Assembly: GCA_037382365.1 (NCBI GenBank)
Contig: JARRPZ010000035.1
Coordinates: forward strand, 1 to 19,701
Reading direction: 5' to 3'
From: Lentisalinibacter sp037382365
GTDB lineage: Bacteria; Pseudomonadota; Gammaproteobacteria; Steroidobacterales; Woeseiaceae
DNA length: 19,701 nt
Each line of letters begins with the position of its first letter. Position 1 is the first letter of the stretch. This document shows positions 7,069-13,706 of the stretch, one piece after another. Position numbers and translations under genes: made by a program. The notes beneath the pieces are model-generated. The model was not told the origin of the DNA. It saw nothing but the letters and a program-made list of their open reading frames with translations, and searched no databases.

Positions 7069-8433
7069 ATGAGGCAACGGCAAGCGAAACTCACGGAGGG
7101 CCCGGTCGGGCGCCATCTCGTCGCGATGACGCTGCCGATGATGATCGGCATCTCGGCGACGATGGGCCTCTATCTGGTGGACACCTGGTTCGTCGGTCGG
7201 CTTGGACCCGAACCGCTGGCCGCCATCGCGTTCACCTTCCCGGTCGTCTTCACTCTGACCAGTGTCGCCATCGGTCTCGGGGCCGGCACCTCCTCCGTGC
7301 TGGCCCGGGCGATCGGTGCCGACGACACGGAACAGGCCCGACGCATCGCCACCGACGCCCTGATACTCGCCCTCCTGATTACGGTCCTGCTGTCGACGGT
7401 GGGCATATTCACGATCGAACCCCTGTTCCGGTTGCTGGGCGCGCCGGCTGAGATGATCCCGATGATCGCCGCCTACATGCGCATCTGGTACGTCGGCATG
7501 GTGTTCCTGGTGGTGCCGATGGTGGGCATGGCGTCACTGCGGGCGACCGGCGACGCGCGGACGCCGGGGATGCTGATGATCGGTGCCTCGCTGCTGAATG
7601 GCGTGCTGGATCCGCTGCTGATCTTCGGGCTCGGCCCTTTCCCGCGCCTCGAACTGACCGGCGCCGCACTGGCCGGCCTGATCGGACGGGCCGCGGCCCT
7701 CGCGGGCGCGATCTGGGTGCTCCACCACCGGCTCGGGCTCCTTACACTGGACTGGCCGGGGGCAGCCGCGATCCGGCACTCCTGGCGGCGGATCCTGCAC
7801 GTCGGCCTGCCGGCCGCAGCGACCAACGCGATCATCCCCATCAGCATCGGCGTGGTGACGGCCATGCTCGCCGAATACGGCTCGAATGTCGTCGCGGGGT
7901 TCGGCGTCGCAAGCCGCGTGGAAGGGATGACACTGATCACCTTCTTCGCGATGTCGGCAATCATCGGGCCCGTCGTCGGTCAGAATCTCTCCGCGGGCCG
8001 TCTCGAGCGCATCGATGAGGCGCTCGCCCTCTGCACGCGCTTCTGTCTCGGGTTCGGACTCGTGCTGGCAATCGTGCTCGCGGTTCTCGGCCGACGCCTC
8101 GCGGGCCTGTTCAGCGAAGACGACCAGGTGGTGATGGTGGCGGCCACCTATTTCATGATCGTACCGCTGAGCTACGGCACGGCAGGGATGGTCATGGTCA
8201 TGAACGCGGCCTTCAACGGCATGGGACGGCCGCTGCCGGCGGTGGCGGTCTCGGTCCTGCGCATGGCGATCATCTACCTGCCGCTGGCATGGCTCGGCTC
8301 GGCATGGTTCGGCTACGCGGGCATCTTCGGTGCCTATGCGGTCGCCAATCTCCTCTGCGGTTTCGGCGCCTGGCGATGGGCGCGGCGGGAGGTGGCCCGC
8401 CAGGAGCGCAGCGCGCTGCGCGCCGCTGCCTGA
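7069..8433 (+). CDS. MATE family efflux transporter (NorM-like group)
   Basis: Integral inner-membrane protein of 454 residues with about twelve hydrophobic spans in two similar halves, as in MATE cation-coupled drug/metabolite exporters. Family-typical stretches include LPMMIGISATMGLYLVDTWFVGRLG near the N-terminus, the conserved ASLRATGDARTPG in the first half, and VVAGFGVASRVEGM with IIGPVVGQNLSAGR in the second half. The length matches the family (about 440-470). The start at 7069 has no clear Shine-Dalgarno, so it is less certain than the rest. The gene ends 3 bp before the 3' end of a second, differently typed MATE gene on the opposite strand. Substrate unknown; no adjacent regulator was found that would suggest one. 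Confidence 0.88.
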   Translation: MRQRQAKLTEGPVGRHLVAMTLPMMIGISATMGLYLVDTWFVGRLGPEPLAAIAFTFPVVFTLTSVAIGLGAGTSSVLARAIGADDTEQARRIATDALILALLITVLLSTVGIFTIEPLFRLLGAPAEMIPMIAAYMRIWYVGMVFLVVPMVGMASLRATGDARTPGMLMIGASLLNGVLDPLLIFGLGPFPRLELTGAALAGLIGRAAALAGAIWVLHHRLGLLTLDWPGAAAIRHSWRRILHVGLPAAATNAIIPISIGVVTAMLAEYGSNVVAGFGVASRVEGMTLITFFAMSAIIGPVVGQNLSAGRLERIDEALALCTRFCLGFGLVLAIVLAVLGRRLAGLFSEDDQVVMVAATYFMIVPLSYGTAGMVMVMNAAFNGMGRPLPAVAVSVLRMAIIYLPLAWLGSAWFGYAGIFGAYAVANLLCGFGAWRWARREVARQERSALRAAA

Positions 8434-8436
8434 CTC

Positions 8437-9789
8437 TCAGCCCGGCCACGGCCGGGCGATGAGCCGCCGGTAATACCAGTGCATGCCGATGCCACGGGCC
8501 GCCATGAAGGCGAGGAAGGCGAACCACAGGCCGTGATTCCCCCACGGCTGGGTGACGAACCATACCGGCACGAAGACGCCGAACGCGGAGAGCACCATGA
8601 TATTGCGCATCTCCCGGGCACGGGTGGCACCGACGAATACCCCGTCATAGAGAAAGCTCCACACCGACACCAGCGGGGACGCGACCATCCAGGGCAGATA
8701 CCTGATCGAAGCCTCGATCACTTCCGGCAGCTCGGTGAGGATACGGATGACGGTCGGGCCGGCCGCCGCATAGAACACGGAGAACAGGACGGCTACCGCC
8801 AGCGACCAGAGGAGGCTCAGCCGCACGGCGCGTCTCAGATTCGGCAGGCTGCGCTGCCCCATCGCCTTGCCGACGAGGGCCTCCGCGGCATGGGCGAGGC
8901 CGTCGAGGGCGTAGGACAGGAGATACTGCAGATTGATGAGGATGGCATTGGCGGCGAGCAGCACGTCGCCCAGCCGGGCGCTGCGTGCGGTCAGGAATCC
9001 CAGCGCGAACATCAGTGCCATGGTACGCAGGAAGAGGTTGCCATTGACGGAGAAGAAGGGACCGTAGTTGGCTGCGCGGAACAGCGCCGGCCAGTCGAAG
9101 CGTCCCGGCCAGGCCCGCAGCTCCCGGGCGACGAACGCGAGTCCGACGGTGAGGCCTGTGAACTCGGCGAGCACGGAGGCAAGTGCCACGCCTTCCGTCT
9201 TCATGCCCAGTCCGACGACGAATACGAGGTCGAGGAGGATATTCGTGAGGTTGACGGTCAGGACGATCGCCAGCGGCACGCGTGCATTCTGCAGCCCGAT
9301 GAACCAGCCCACGATCGCGTAGTTGGCGAGGGTGGCCGGCGCACTCCAGATTCGCACGTCGAAATAGACCCGGGCGTAGTCGGCGACTTCCGGACCCGGT
9401 CCGAGCAGGGACAGGGCGAGCGTGCCCGCCGGCGCCTGGAGCGCGATCAGGACAGCCGCGATGGCCAGTGCCACCGTCACCGCCTGTCCGATGCTCGTGC
9501 GCACGGCCGCGCCGTCTTCCGCGCCGAAGGCCTGTGCGGCGAGGCCGGTCGTGCCCATGCGCAGGAAGTTCACCCCGGTGTAGAGGAAGCTGAAGATGGT
9601 GGCGCCCACGGCGACGGCACCGAGATACCAGGGCTCGTCGAGATGGCCCATCACGGCCGTATCCACCATGCCGAGCAGCGGCACGGAGATGTTCGACAGG
9701 ATCAGCGGCGCAGCGATGCGCCAGACGTCGTGGTGAGTGGCGGGCGGGGGCGCCGGTCGGGCGGCCGGCGCCGCCGGCTCAGAAGGCAT
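8437..9789 (-). CDS. dinF: MATE family efflux transporter, DinF type
   Basis: Inner-membrane MATE protein of 450 residues with about twelve spans. The N-terminal signature WRIAAPLILSNISVPLLG, then VDTAVMGHL and FSFLYTGVNFLRMGTTGLAAQA, match the DinF branch. In E. coli DinF is SOS-linked and has been associated with oxidative stress and bile salt tolerance. Sequence identity with the convergent MATE gene is visibly low, so this is not a recent tandem copy. The start codon overlaps the end of the upstream gcdH by 11 bp on the same strand. The ribosome binding site is poor (GGAG 11 nt away), so it is probably translated by coupling with gcdH. I saw no LexA box. The proline/alanine-rich first 18 residues may be partly untranslated if a later start is used. 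Confidence 0.85.
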   Translation of the reverse strand: MPSEPAAPAARPAPPPATHHDVWRIAAPLILSNISVPLLGMVDTAVMGHLDEPWYLGAVAVGATIFSFLYTGVNFLRMGTTGLAAQAFGAEDGAAVRTSIGQAVTVALAIAAVLIALQAPAGTLALSLLGPGPEVADYARVYFDVRIWSAPATLANYAIVGWFIGLQNARVPLAIVLTVNLTNILLDLVFVVGLGMKTEGVALASVLAEFTGLTVGLAFVARELRAWPGRFDWPALFRAANYGPFFSVNGNLFLRTMALMFALGFLTARSARLGDVLLAANAILINLQYLLSYALDGLAHAAEALVGKAMGQRSLPNLRRAVRLSLLWSLAVAVLFSVFYAAAGPTVIRILTELPEVIEASIRYLPWMVASPLVSVWSFLYDGVFVGATRAREMRNIMVLSAFGVFVPVWFVTQPWGNHGLWFAFLAFMAARGIGMHWYYRRLIARPWPG

Positions 9790-10978
9790 TGATGCCGGTG
9801 AGCTCCTTGCCGACTATCAGCTGATGCACCGTCTCGGTGCCCTCGTAGGTGACCACGCTTTCCAGGTTCAGCATGTGACGGATGGGCACGTACTCGGCAC
9901 TGATCCCGCTGCCGCCGAGTATGTCCCGGGCGTCCCTCGCGATGTCGAGCGCCATGCGCACGTTGTTCCATTTCGCGAGGGAGACCTGACTCGGCCGCAG
10001 TCGCCCTTCATCCTTCAGGCGTCCGAGGCGCAGCGACAGGAGTTGCGCCGTCGTGATGCGTCGCGCCATGTCCGCCATGCGGATCTGGATGGTCTGGGTG
10101 TGATTCAGCGGCCGGCCGAACAGCTCACGCTCCGCCGTGTAGCCGAGCACTTCCGCGAGGCAGGCCTGAGCGGCGCCGATCGCCCCCCACGTGATGCCGT
10201 AACGCGCCTGGGTGAGACAGGAGAGCGGCCCCTTCAGCCCGGCGACGCCGGGCAATACGTTCCGCGACGGTACGCGCACGTTGTCGAGGAACAGCGCACC
10301 GGTGGAAGAGGCGCGCAGGGAGAACTTGTCGTGGATCTCCTGGGCTTCGAAGCCGGGCGTATCGGTCTCCACGATGAAGCCGCGCACGCCCTCCGGGGTC
10401 ATCGCCCAGACGACGGCGACGTCCGCCACCGGCGCATTCGTGATCCACATCTTCGAGCCGTTCAGCACCCAGTCGTCGCCCTGGCGCTTGGCATGGGTCT
10501 TCATGTTGCCCGGATCGGAGCCCCCCTGGGGCTCGGTGAGGCCGAAGCAGCCGATGGCCTCGGCCGCAGCGAGTGCCGGCAGCCAGCGCTCCTTCTGCTC
10601 GTCGCTGCCGTAGGCGTGGATGGGATACATGACCAGGCTCGACTGCACGGAGACGAAGCTCCGCAGCCCGCTGTCGCCACGCTCGAGCTGCTGACAGATC
10701 AGGCCATAGGAGACACCGTTCAGGCCCGCGCAGCCGTAACCCTCGATCGAACTGCCCAGAAGACCCAGCGAGGCGATCTCCGGCACGAGATCGCGCGGGA
10801 ATATCTGTTTCTCGAAACACTCGCGGATGATCGGCAGCACCCGGTCGTCGACGAATCGGGCGACGGAGTCACGCACCATGCGCTCCTCGTCGGTCAGTTC
10901 GGCATCGACGCCGTAGAGATCGAGGGGGTCCAGGCCGCGCGGCCTGGCGCCGGGACTGACGGGTTGTGTGCTGGCCAC
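9779..10978 (-). CDS. gcdH: Glutaryl-CoA dehydrogenase
   Basis: FAD-dependent acyl-CoA dehydrogenase of 399 residues. It should oxidise and decarboxylate glutaryl-CoA to crotonyl-CoA in lysine/tryptophan and glutarate breakdown. Long stretches match my memory of human GCDH: RSFVSVQSSLVMYPI, GCFGLTEPQGGSDPG, WITNAPVADVAVVWA, KFSLRASSTG, QARYGITWGAIGA, and the C-terminus TYEGTETVHQLIVGKELTGINAF in outline. The catalytic base is E379 (YEGT). R106 in LRSFVSVQ corresponds to the arginine that binds the second carboxylate and separates this family from other acyl-CoA dehydrogenases. The GTG at 10978 is chosen because AGGAGG lies exactly 7 nt upstream. An upstream in-frame start at 11101 would run back over the promoter and the next gene. 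Its end overlaps the start of dinF. No other glutarate or lysine degradation gene is in the window. Confidence 0.9.
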   Translation of the reverse strand: MASTQPVSPGARPRGLDPLDLYGVDAELTDEERMVRDSVARFVDDRVLPIIRECFEKQIFPRDLVPEIASLGLLGSSIEGYGCAGLNGVSYGLICQQLERGDSGLRSFVSVQSSLVMYPIHAYGSDEQKERWLPALAAAEAIGCFGLTEPQGGSDPGNMKTHAKRQGDDWVLNGSKMWITNAPVADVAVVWAMTPEGVRGFIVETDTPGFEAQEIHDKFSLRASSTGALFLDNVRVPSRNVLPGVAGLKGPLSCLTQARYGITWGAIGAAQACLAEVLGYTAERELFGRPLNHTQTIQIRMADMARRITTAQLLSLRLGRLKDEGRLRPSQVSLAKWNNVRMALDIARDARDILGGSGISAEYVPIRHMLNLESVVTYEGTETVHQLIVGKELTGINAF

Positions 10979-11033
10979 TGCCGAGCCTCCTGGGTGTGCG
11001 GAGTGATGACGGGGAGCGTCGGGACGCGCCGGA

Positions 11034-11042
11034 ATTATAGCA
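11034..11042 (-). promoter_or_regulatory. Extended -10 promoter for gcdH
   Basis: Read leftward the sequence is TGCTATAAT, a perfect extended -10 element (TGnTATAAT). No good -35 is visible, which is normal for extended -10 promoters. Transcription would begin near 11027, about 50 nt before the gcdH GTG at 10978. Confidence 0.6.
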
Positions 11043-11069
11043 ACCGGCGCAGGGGTCGCGCCCGGCGCG

Positions 11070-11537
11070 TCAGTAGGGTATCCCGAGTCGACGGAAGACA
11101 CCGGCCATCAACCAGGCCGGGCCGATCATCAGATACTGGAGATCTTCCAGCAGGCGGGGCCGGCGGCTCTCGACCAGATGGCCCAGGGCCTGCAGCACGA
11201 GAGCGGCCAACAGCACGGCGAGCGAGACCTGCCACAGGGGACGCGTCAGGCCGTCGAGTCGACCCAGGACGCCGGTAACGGCGAGCACGAAGGGCAGCAA
11301 ACCCAGTGCCAGTGGTATGGACAGGATGAAATAATAGACCACGGCCGCCAGGAGGAATGCGGTGCCCCAGTTCAGCGCCGGAGAGATGTCGCCGAAGGCG
11401 TCGGGCGCCGGCAGCGACCACAGGAGGCCGGTCACACCGATGACCGCCAGCGGTATGGACACGGCATGCATGACGCGGTTGAGTGGGTGATGGTGGTGCT
11501 GCGAATAGCGAGCCAGCCACAGGTCGGCCGTGCGCAT
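11070..11537 (-). CDS. Mpo1-like / DUF962 membrane protein, putative 2-hydroxy fatty acid dioxygenase
   Basis: Small membrane protein of 155 residues in the DUF962/Mpo1 family. Yeast Mpo1 is an iron-dependent dioxygenase that shortens 2-hydroxy fatty acids by one carbon in phytosphingosine breakdown; bacterial members are mostly untested. Family features here are the N-terminal YSQHHHHPLNRVMHAVSIPL, whose H14-H17 and H24 are candidate iron ligands, and the C-terminal GHLVESRRPRLLEDLQYLMIGP with H120. About four hydrophobic spans lie between and around these. AGGAGG 8 nt before the ATG supports the start, and a -10-like TAGAAT sits at 11559-11564. It precedes gcdH by 91 bp on the same strand, but gcdH has its own promoter, so an operon is not certain. 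The dioxygenase function is inferred from family only. Confidence 0.8.
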   Translation of the reverse strand: MRTADLWLARYSQHHHHPLNRVMHAVSIPLAVIGVTGLLWSLPAPDAFGDISPALNWGTAFLLAAVVYYFILSIPLALGLLPFVLAVTGVLGRLDGLTRPLWQVSLAVLLAALVLQALGHLVESRRPRLLEDLQYLMIGPAWLMAGVFRRLGIPY

Positions 11538-11596
11538 GAGCCATTCCTCCTGCGGCGCATTCTACATGGCCGCCCGAACACGGAGGTATGCAGGCG

Positions 11597-11929
11597 ATGG
11601 GTGGACGGACTGCCGTGAGGACATTCGGAAAGCGGGACGAGGCGACCTGGATCGAGGCCAGCGGCCGCGTCGTGCGTCTGCTGGGCGACGATCGGGAGGA
11701 CGTCCGCCACCAGCGCTTCGTCGTCCGCACGGCCACGGGCCAGAACCTGCTCGTGGCCCATAATCTGGAGGTCTCCGAACGGGTGCCCCTGGGCATGGCG
11801 GATCGGGTCGGATTCCGCGGCCTCTATGCCTGGAACGACCTCGGCGGTACCGTGCACTGGACGCATCACGATCCCCGCGGTGACGAAGAGGGCGGCTGGA
11901 TCGAGTTCCGCCGTCGGCGTTACGAGTGA
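11597..11929 (+). CDS. DUF3465 domain protein
   Basis: Small protein of 110 residues matching the DUF3465 family, whose function is unknown. Conserved landmarks are GRVVRLLGDDREDVRHQRFVV, the central LLVAHNLEVSERVPLG, and the strongly conserved WNDLGGTVHWTHHDPRGDEEGGWI, rich in His, Trp and Asp. No signal peptide or membrane span is evident in the chosen form. The ATG at 11597 sits 10 nt after GGAGG (11582-11586). The earlier in-frame ATG at 11588 is only 1 nt from it and is less likely. The gene is divergent from the Mpo1-like gene and convergent with rpoH. The predicted all-beta character and the WTHHDP motif might indicate a ligand- or nucleic-acid-binding fold, but I would not assign a function. 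Confidence 0.75.
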   Translation: MGGRTAVRTFGKRDEATWIEASGRVVRLLGDDREDVRHQRFVVRTATGQNLLVAHNLEVSERVPLGMADRVGFRGLYAWNDLGGTVHWTHHDPRGDEEGGWIEFRRRRYE

Positions 11930-11935
11930 TCGATC

Positions 11936-11965
11936 ACCAAAAAGAACGGCGCCCGCAGGCGCCGT
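11936..11965 (-). terminator. Intrinsic terminator of rpoH
   Basis: A perfect 8-bp stem (ACGGCGCC / GGCGCCGT, 11946-11965) encloses a 4-nt loop. Read leftward it is followed by TTCTTTTTGG, the U-tract of a Rho-independent terminator. It lies 24 bp after the rpoH stop. Read rightward there is no T-tract, so it probably does not terminate the DUF3465 gene. Confidence 0.9.
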
Positions 11966-11989
11966 CCATGAGGGTTTGCCGCGCGTCGC

Positions 11990-12847
11990 TCAGACGCCCA
12001 TACGCGTCTGCAGTTTCTTGATGGCGGCGCTTTCGATCTGCCGGATGCGCTCGGCAGAGACCCCGTACTGATCGGCGAGATCCTGCAGGGTCGTCTTCTC
12101 CTCGCTCAGCCAGCGTTCCTCGAGGATGCTGCGGCTGCGCTCGTCCAGCGTATTCAGGGCGTCCACCAGTCGGTCGGACGTCTCCTGCTCCCAGTCTTCG
12201 CCTTCCACGAGCAGTGCCGGGTCGGCATCCGGGCTCGGCAGATAGTGCGCAGGCGTGTAGGCGTCCTCGTCGTCCACCGGGAGATCGAAGGTGCTGTCGC
12301 GTGCAGAGAGCCGCTTCTCCATCTCGGTGACTTCGGCCGGATTCACGCCGAGGTCCTTCGCGACCGCCTCCGTCTCCTCGGCCGACAGCCAGGAGAGACT
12401 CTTCTTGGAGCGGCGGAGGTTGAAGAACAGCTTGCGCTGAGCCTTGGTGGTCGCGACTTTCACGACGCGCCAGTTGCGCAGCACGAACTCGTGAATCTCG
12501 GCACGGATCCAGTGCACTGCGAACGAAACCAGCCGCACCCCGACGTCGGGATCGAAGCGTTTCACGGCCTTCATGAGACCGACATTCCCTTCCTGGATGA
12601 GATCGCTCAGTGCCAGTCCGTAGCCCATGTAGCCCTTGGCGATATGCACCACGAACCTCAGGTGGGCCAGGACCAGCGAGCGTGCTGCGTCCAGATCCTC
12701 CTCGTCGCGGAGCCGACGCGCGAGGGCCTGCTCCTCTTCCTTGCTCAGGACGGGCACGGACCCGACCGCCTGTATGTAGGCGTCGAGGCTGCCCACCGGT
12801 CCGGCGAGCATCATTTCATGGTCTCTGCGAGCCAAAGCTGTCGTCAT
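11990..12847 (-). CDS. rpoH: RNA polymerase heat-shock sigma factor sigma-32 (RpoH)
   Basis: Alternative sigma factor of 285 residues (E. coli RpoH has 284) that directs polymerase to heat-shock genes. Region 2 contains the core-binding stretch SDLIQEGNVGLMKAVKRFDP (82-101) and the -10 recognition segment FAVHWIRAEIHEFVLRNWRVVK. The diagnostic RpoH box QRKLFFNLR is at 137-145; this is the segment involved in DnaK/FtsH-dependent control and is absent from other sigma factors. The region 4.2 helix-turn-helix is TLQDLADQYGVSAERIRQIE (253-272). The ATG at 12847 follows AAGGAG by 3 nt. An in-frame start at 12895 would run through the CIRCE operator and is rejected. The gene ends in a clear terminator. 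Upstream control elements are listed separately. In E. coli rpoH follows ftsX in the same direction; here a tetR gene on the other strand lies between them. Confidence 0.96.
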   Translation of the reverse strand: MTTALARRDHEMMLAGPVGSLDAYIQAVGSVPVLSKEEEQALARRLRDEEDLDAARSLVLAHLRFVVHIAKGYMGYGLALSDLIQEGNVGLMKAVKRFDPDVGVRLVSFAVHWIRAEIHEFVLRNWRVVKVATTKAQRKLFFNLRRSKKSLSWLSAEETEAVAKDLGVNPAEVTEMEKRLSARDSTFDLPVDDEDAYTPAHYLPSPDADPALLVEGEDWEQETSDRLVDALNTLDERSRSILEERWLSEEKTTLQDLADQYGVSAERIRQIESAAIKKLQTRMGV

Positions 12848-12885
12848 AATCTCCTTACCTTTACTGGTGAGGTCTTGCTTTCGGA

Positions 12886-12915
12886 ATTTTAGCACTCACC
12901 TCAATAGAGTGCTAA
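12886..12915 (-). promoter_or_regulatory. Possible proximal rpoH promoter embedded in the CIRCE operator
   Basis: Read leftward, TTAGCA (12910-12915) and TAAAAT (12886-12891) are spaced 18 bp apart, with a predicted start near 12879, about 32 nt before the ATG. The -35 lies in one CIRCE arm and the -10 overlaps the edge of the other, so HrcA binding would block it directly. The -35 match is moderate (4 of 6). Confidence 0.4.
12889..12915. promoter_or_regulatory. CIRCE element (HrcA operator) upstream of rpoH
   Basis: TTAGCACTC-N9-GAGTGCTAA matches the CIRCE consensus at all 18 arm positions with the exact 9-nt spacer, and the inverted repeat extends one more T/A pair outward. CIRCE is the binding site of the heat-shock repressor HrcA and usually lies before groESL or dnaK operons. 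Here it ends 41 bp before the rpoH start codon. The hrcA gene is not in this window. Confidence 0.93.
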
Positions 12916-12931
12916 AGCGATGTTCCTTCTC

Positions 12932-12966
12932 CTGACTCCCGGGGATATTCGGAGCGCCCGGGTCAG
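12932..12966 (-). promoter_or_regulatory. Imperfect GC-rich hairpin in the rpoH upstream region
   Basis: CTGA-CT-CCCGGG and CCCGGG-TCAG can pair as a 10-bp stem with a 2-nt bulge and a 13-nt loop. No T-tract follows on either strand, so it is not a typical terminator. If rpoH is transcribed from the distal promoter, this hairpin lies in its leader RNA. Its role is unknown. Confidence 0.35.
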
Positions 12967-13000
12967 CGGATTCGACGGCTCCGTCCGTCTTTGAGACAAA

Positions 13001-13030
13001 AGTATATCATATTCTTGAATGATCATTCAA
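13001..13030 (-). promoter_or_regulatory. Distal sigma-70-type promoter for rpoH
   Basis: Read leftward, TTGAAT (13025-13030) and TATACT (13001-13006) are separated by 18 bp, a good match to -35 and -10 consensus in an AT-rich island. Transcription would start near 12994 and give a leader of about 147 nt carrying the hairpin and the CIRCE sequence. The -35 is one half of the TetR-type palindrome. Confidence 0.55.
13015..13030. promoter_or_regulatory. Perfect 16-bp palindrome, likely operator of the adjacent TetR regulator
   Basis: TTGAATGATCATTCAA is a perfect palindrome in the gap between divergent rpoH and tetR, 58 bp before the tetR start. TetR-family repressors commonly bind palindromes of this size in such gaps. 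Each half begins with TTGAAT, a -35-like hexamer facing outward, so a bound dimer could repress transcription in both directions. Confidence 0.65.
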
Positions 13031-13088
13031 ATATTGTTACGCTTCGTTCTAATGCTCTGAAAAATAGCGCTTATTTGCAGAAAGAATC

Positions 13089-13706
13089 ATGCCGCGTCCT
13101 CCTTCATTCGACCGGGAACAGGTCATCGAACGCGCCACCGAGGTGTTCTGGCGCCGCGGTTACGGCGGCACGACCGTCGCCGACCTGGTCGAGGCGACCG
13201 GGCTCAAGCCCGGCAGCCTCTATGCGGCCTTCGGGAACAAGAAGGGCGTGTTCCTGGAAGTCCTGAGGACCTATCAGACGGACTCGGCCGCGCATCTGGA
13301 GGCGTCACTGCGTGAGCACGACTCGCCGATCGAAGCCATCGGCGGTTTCTTCCGCGGCCTGATCGACGAGACATGCGACGATGCCCACCATCGAGGCTGC
13401 CTGATGGTGAATGCGATGCTCGAGTACTCCAGCCATGACAGCGACGTGCGGCAGGAACTGGTCGCCGGATTGACCCGGGTAGAGAGGCTGTTCCGCGGGG
13501 CGCTGCAAAGGGCCCGCGACGCCGGAGAACTCGATCCCCGCCTCGATGCGGCCGCGGCCGCGGCATTCCTCGTGAATAATCTCTGGGGGATCCGCGTCAT
13601 GTGTCGTCGCCAGCCGTCCCGGGAAGCGGTGGAGGGCGTCGTGCAGACCGTGCTCGCCGCGCTCGTCGGCGGTGCCGATCAGCGCGGCTCGATGCGGCGC
13701 ATGTGA
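13089..13706 (+). CDS. TetR family transcriptional regulator
   Basis: One-component repressor of 205 residues. The N-terminal DNA-binding domain (about 8-55) shows the family pattern ATEVFWRRGYGGTTVADLVEATGL followed by the recognition helix segment KPGSLYAAFGNKKGVF. The C-terminal ligand-binding domain contains HRGCLMVNAMLE, a phrase seen in the AcuR/NemR-like branch whose members respond to reactive or small carbon compounds; the ligand here is unknown. The upstream 16-bp palindrome is its probable operator. The ribosome binding site is weak (AGAAAGA). It stands between ftsX and rpoH and is transcribed against both. Its last 28 bp overlap the end of ftsX. No obvious target enzyme gene adjoins it, so besides itself its nearest candidate target is rpoH. 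Confidence 0.88.
   Translation: MPRPPSFDREQVIERATEVFWRRGYGGTTVADLVEATGLKPGSLYAAFGNKKGVFLEVLRTYQTDSAAHLEASLREHDSPIEAIGGFFRGLIDETCDDAHHRGCLMVNAMLEYSSHDSDVRQELVAGLTRVERLFRGALQRARDAGELDPRLDAAAAAAFLVNNLWGIRVMCRRQPSREAVEGVVQTVLAALVGGADQRGSMRRM

Noticed and set aside
8479..9792. A 437-codon rightward open frame antisense to the DinF-type exporter
   Set aside because: Its translation is His/Glu/Gly/Arg-rich with no hydrophobic or domain pattern, a typical reverse shadow of a membrane protein gene.
11946..11965. Treating the hairpin as a bidirectional terminator also ending the DUF3465 gene
   Set aside because: The T-tract exists only on the leftward strand; rightward the hairpin is followed by CCATGAGG.
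12848..12900. An RNA thermometer hiding the rpoH ribosome binding site
   Set aside because: Only a 6-bp GGTGAG/CTCACC pairing with a 23-nt loop is seen, and it does not include the Shine-Dalgarno.
13014..13040. CTTGAA as a sigma-32 -35 element for tetR
   Set aside because: No CCCCAT-like -10 lies 13-15 bp downstream; the hexamer is better explained as part of the palindrome.
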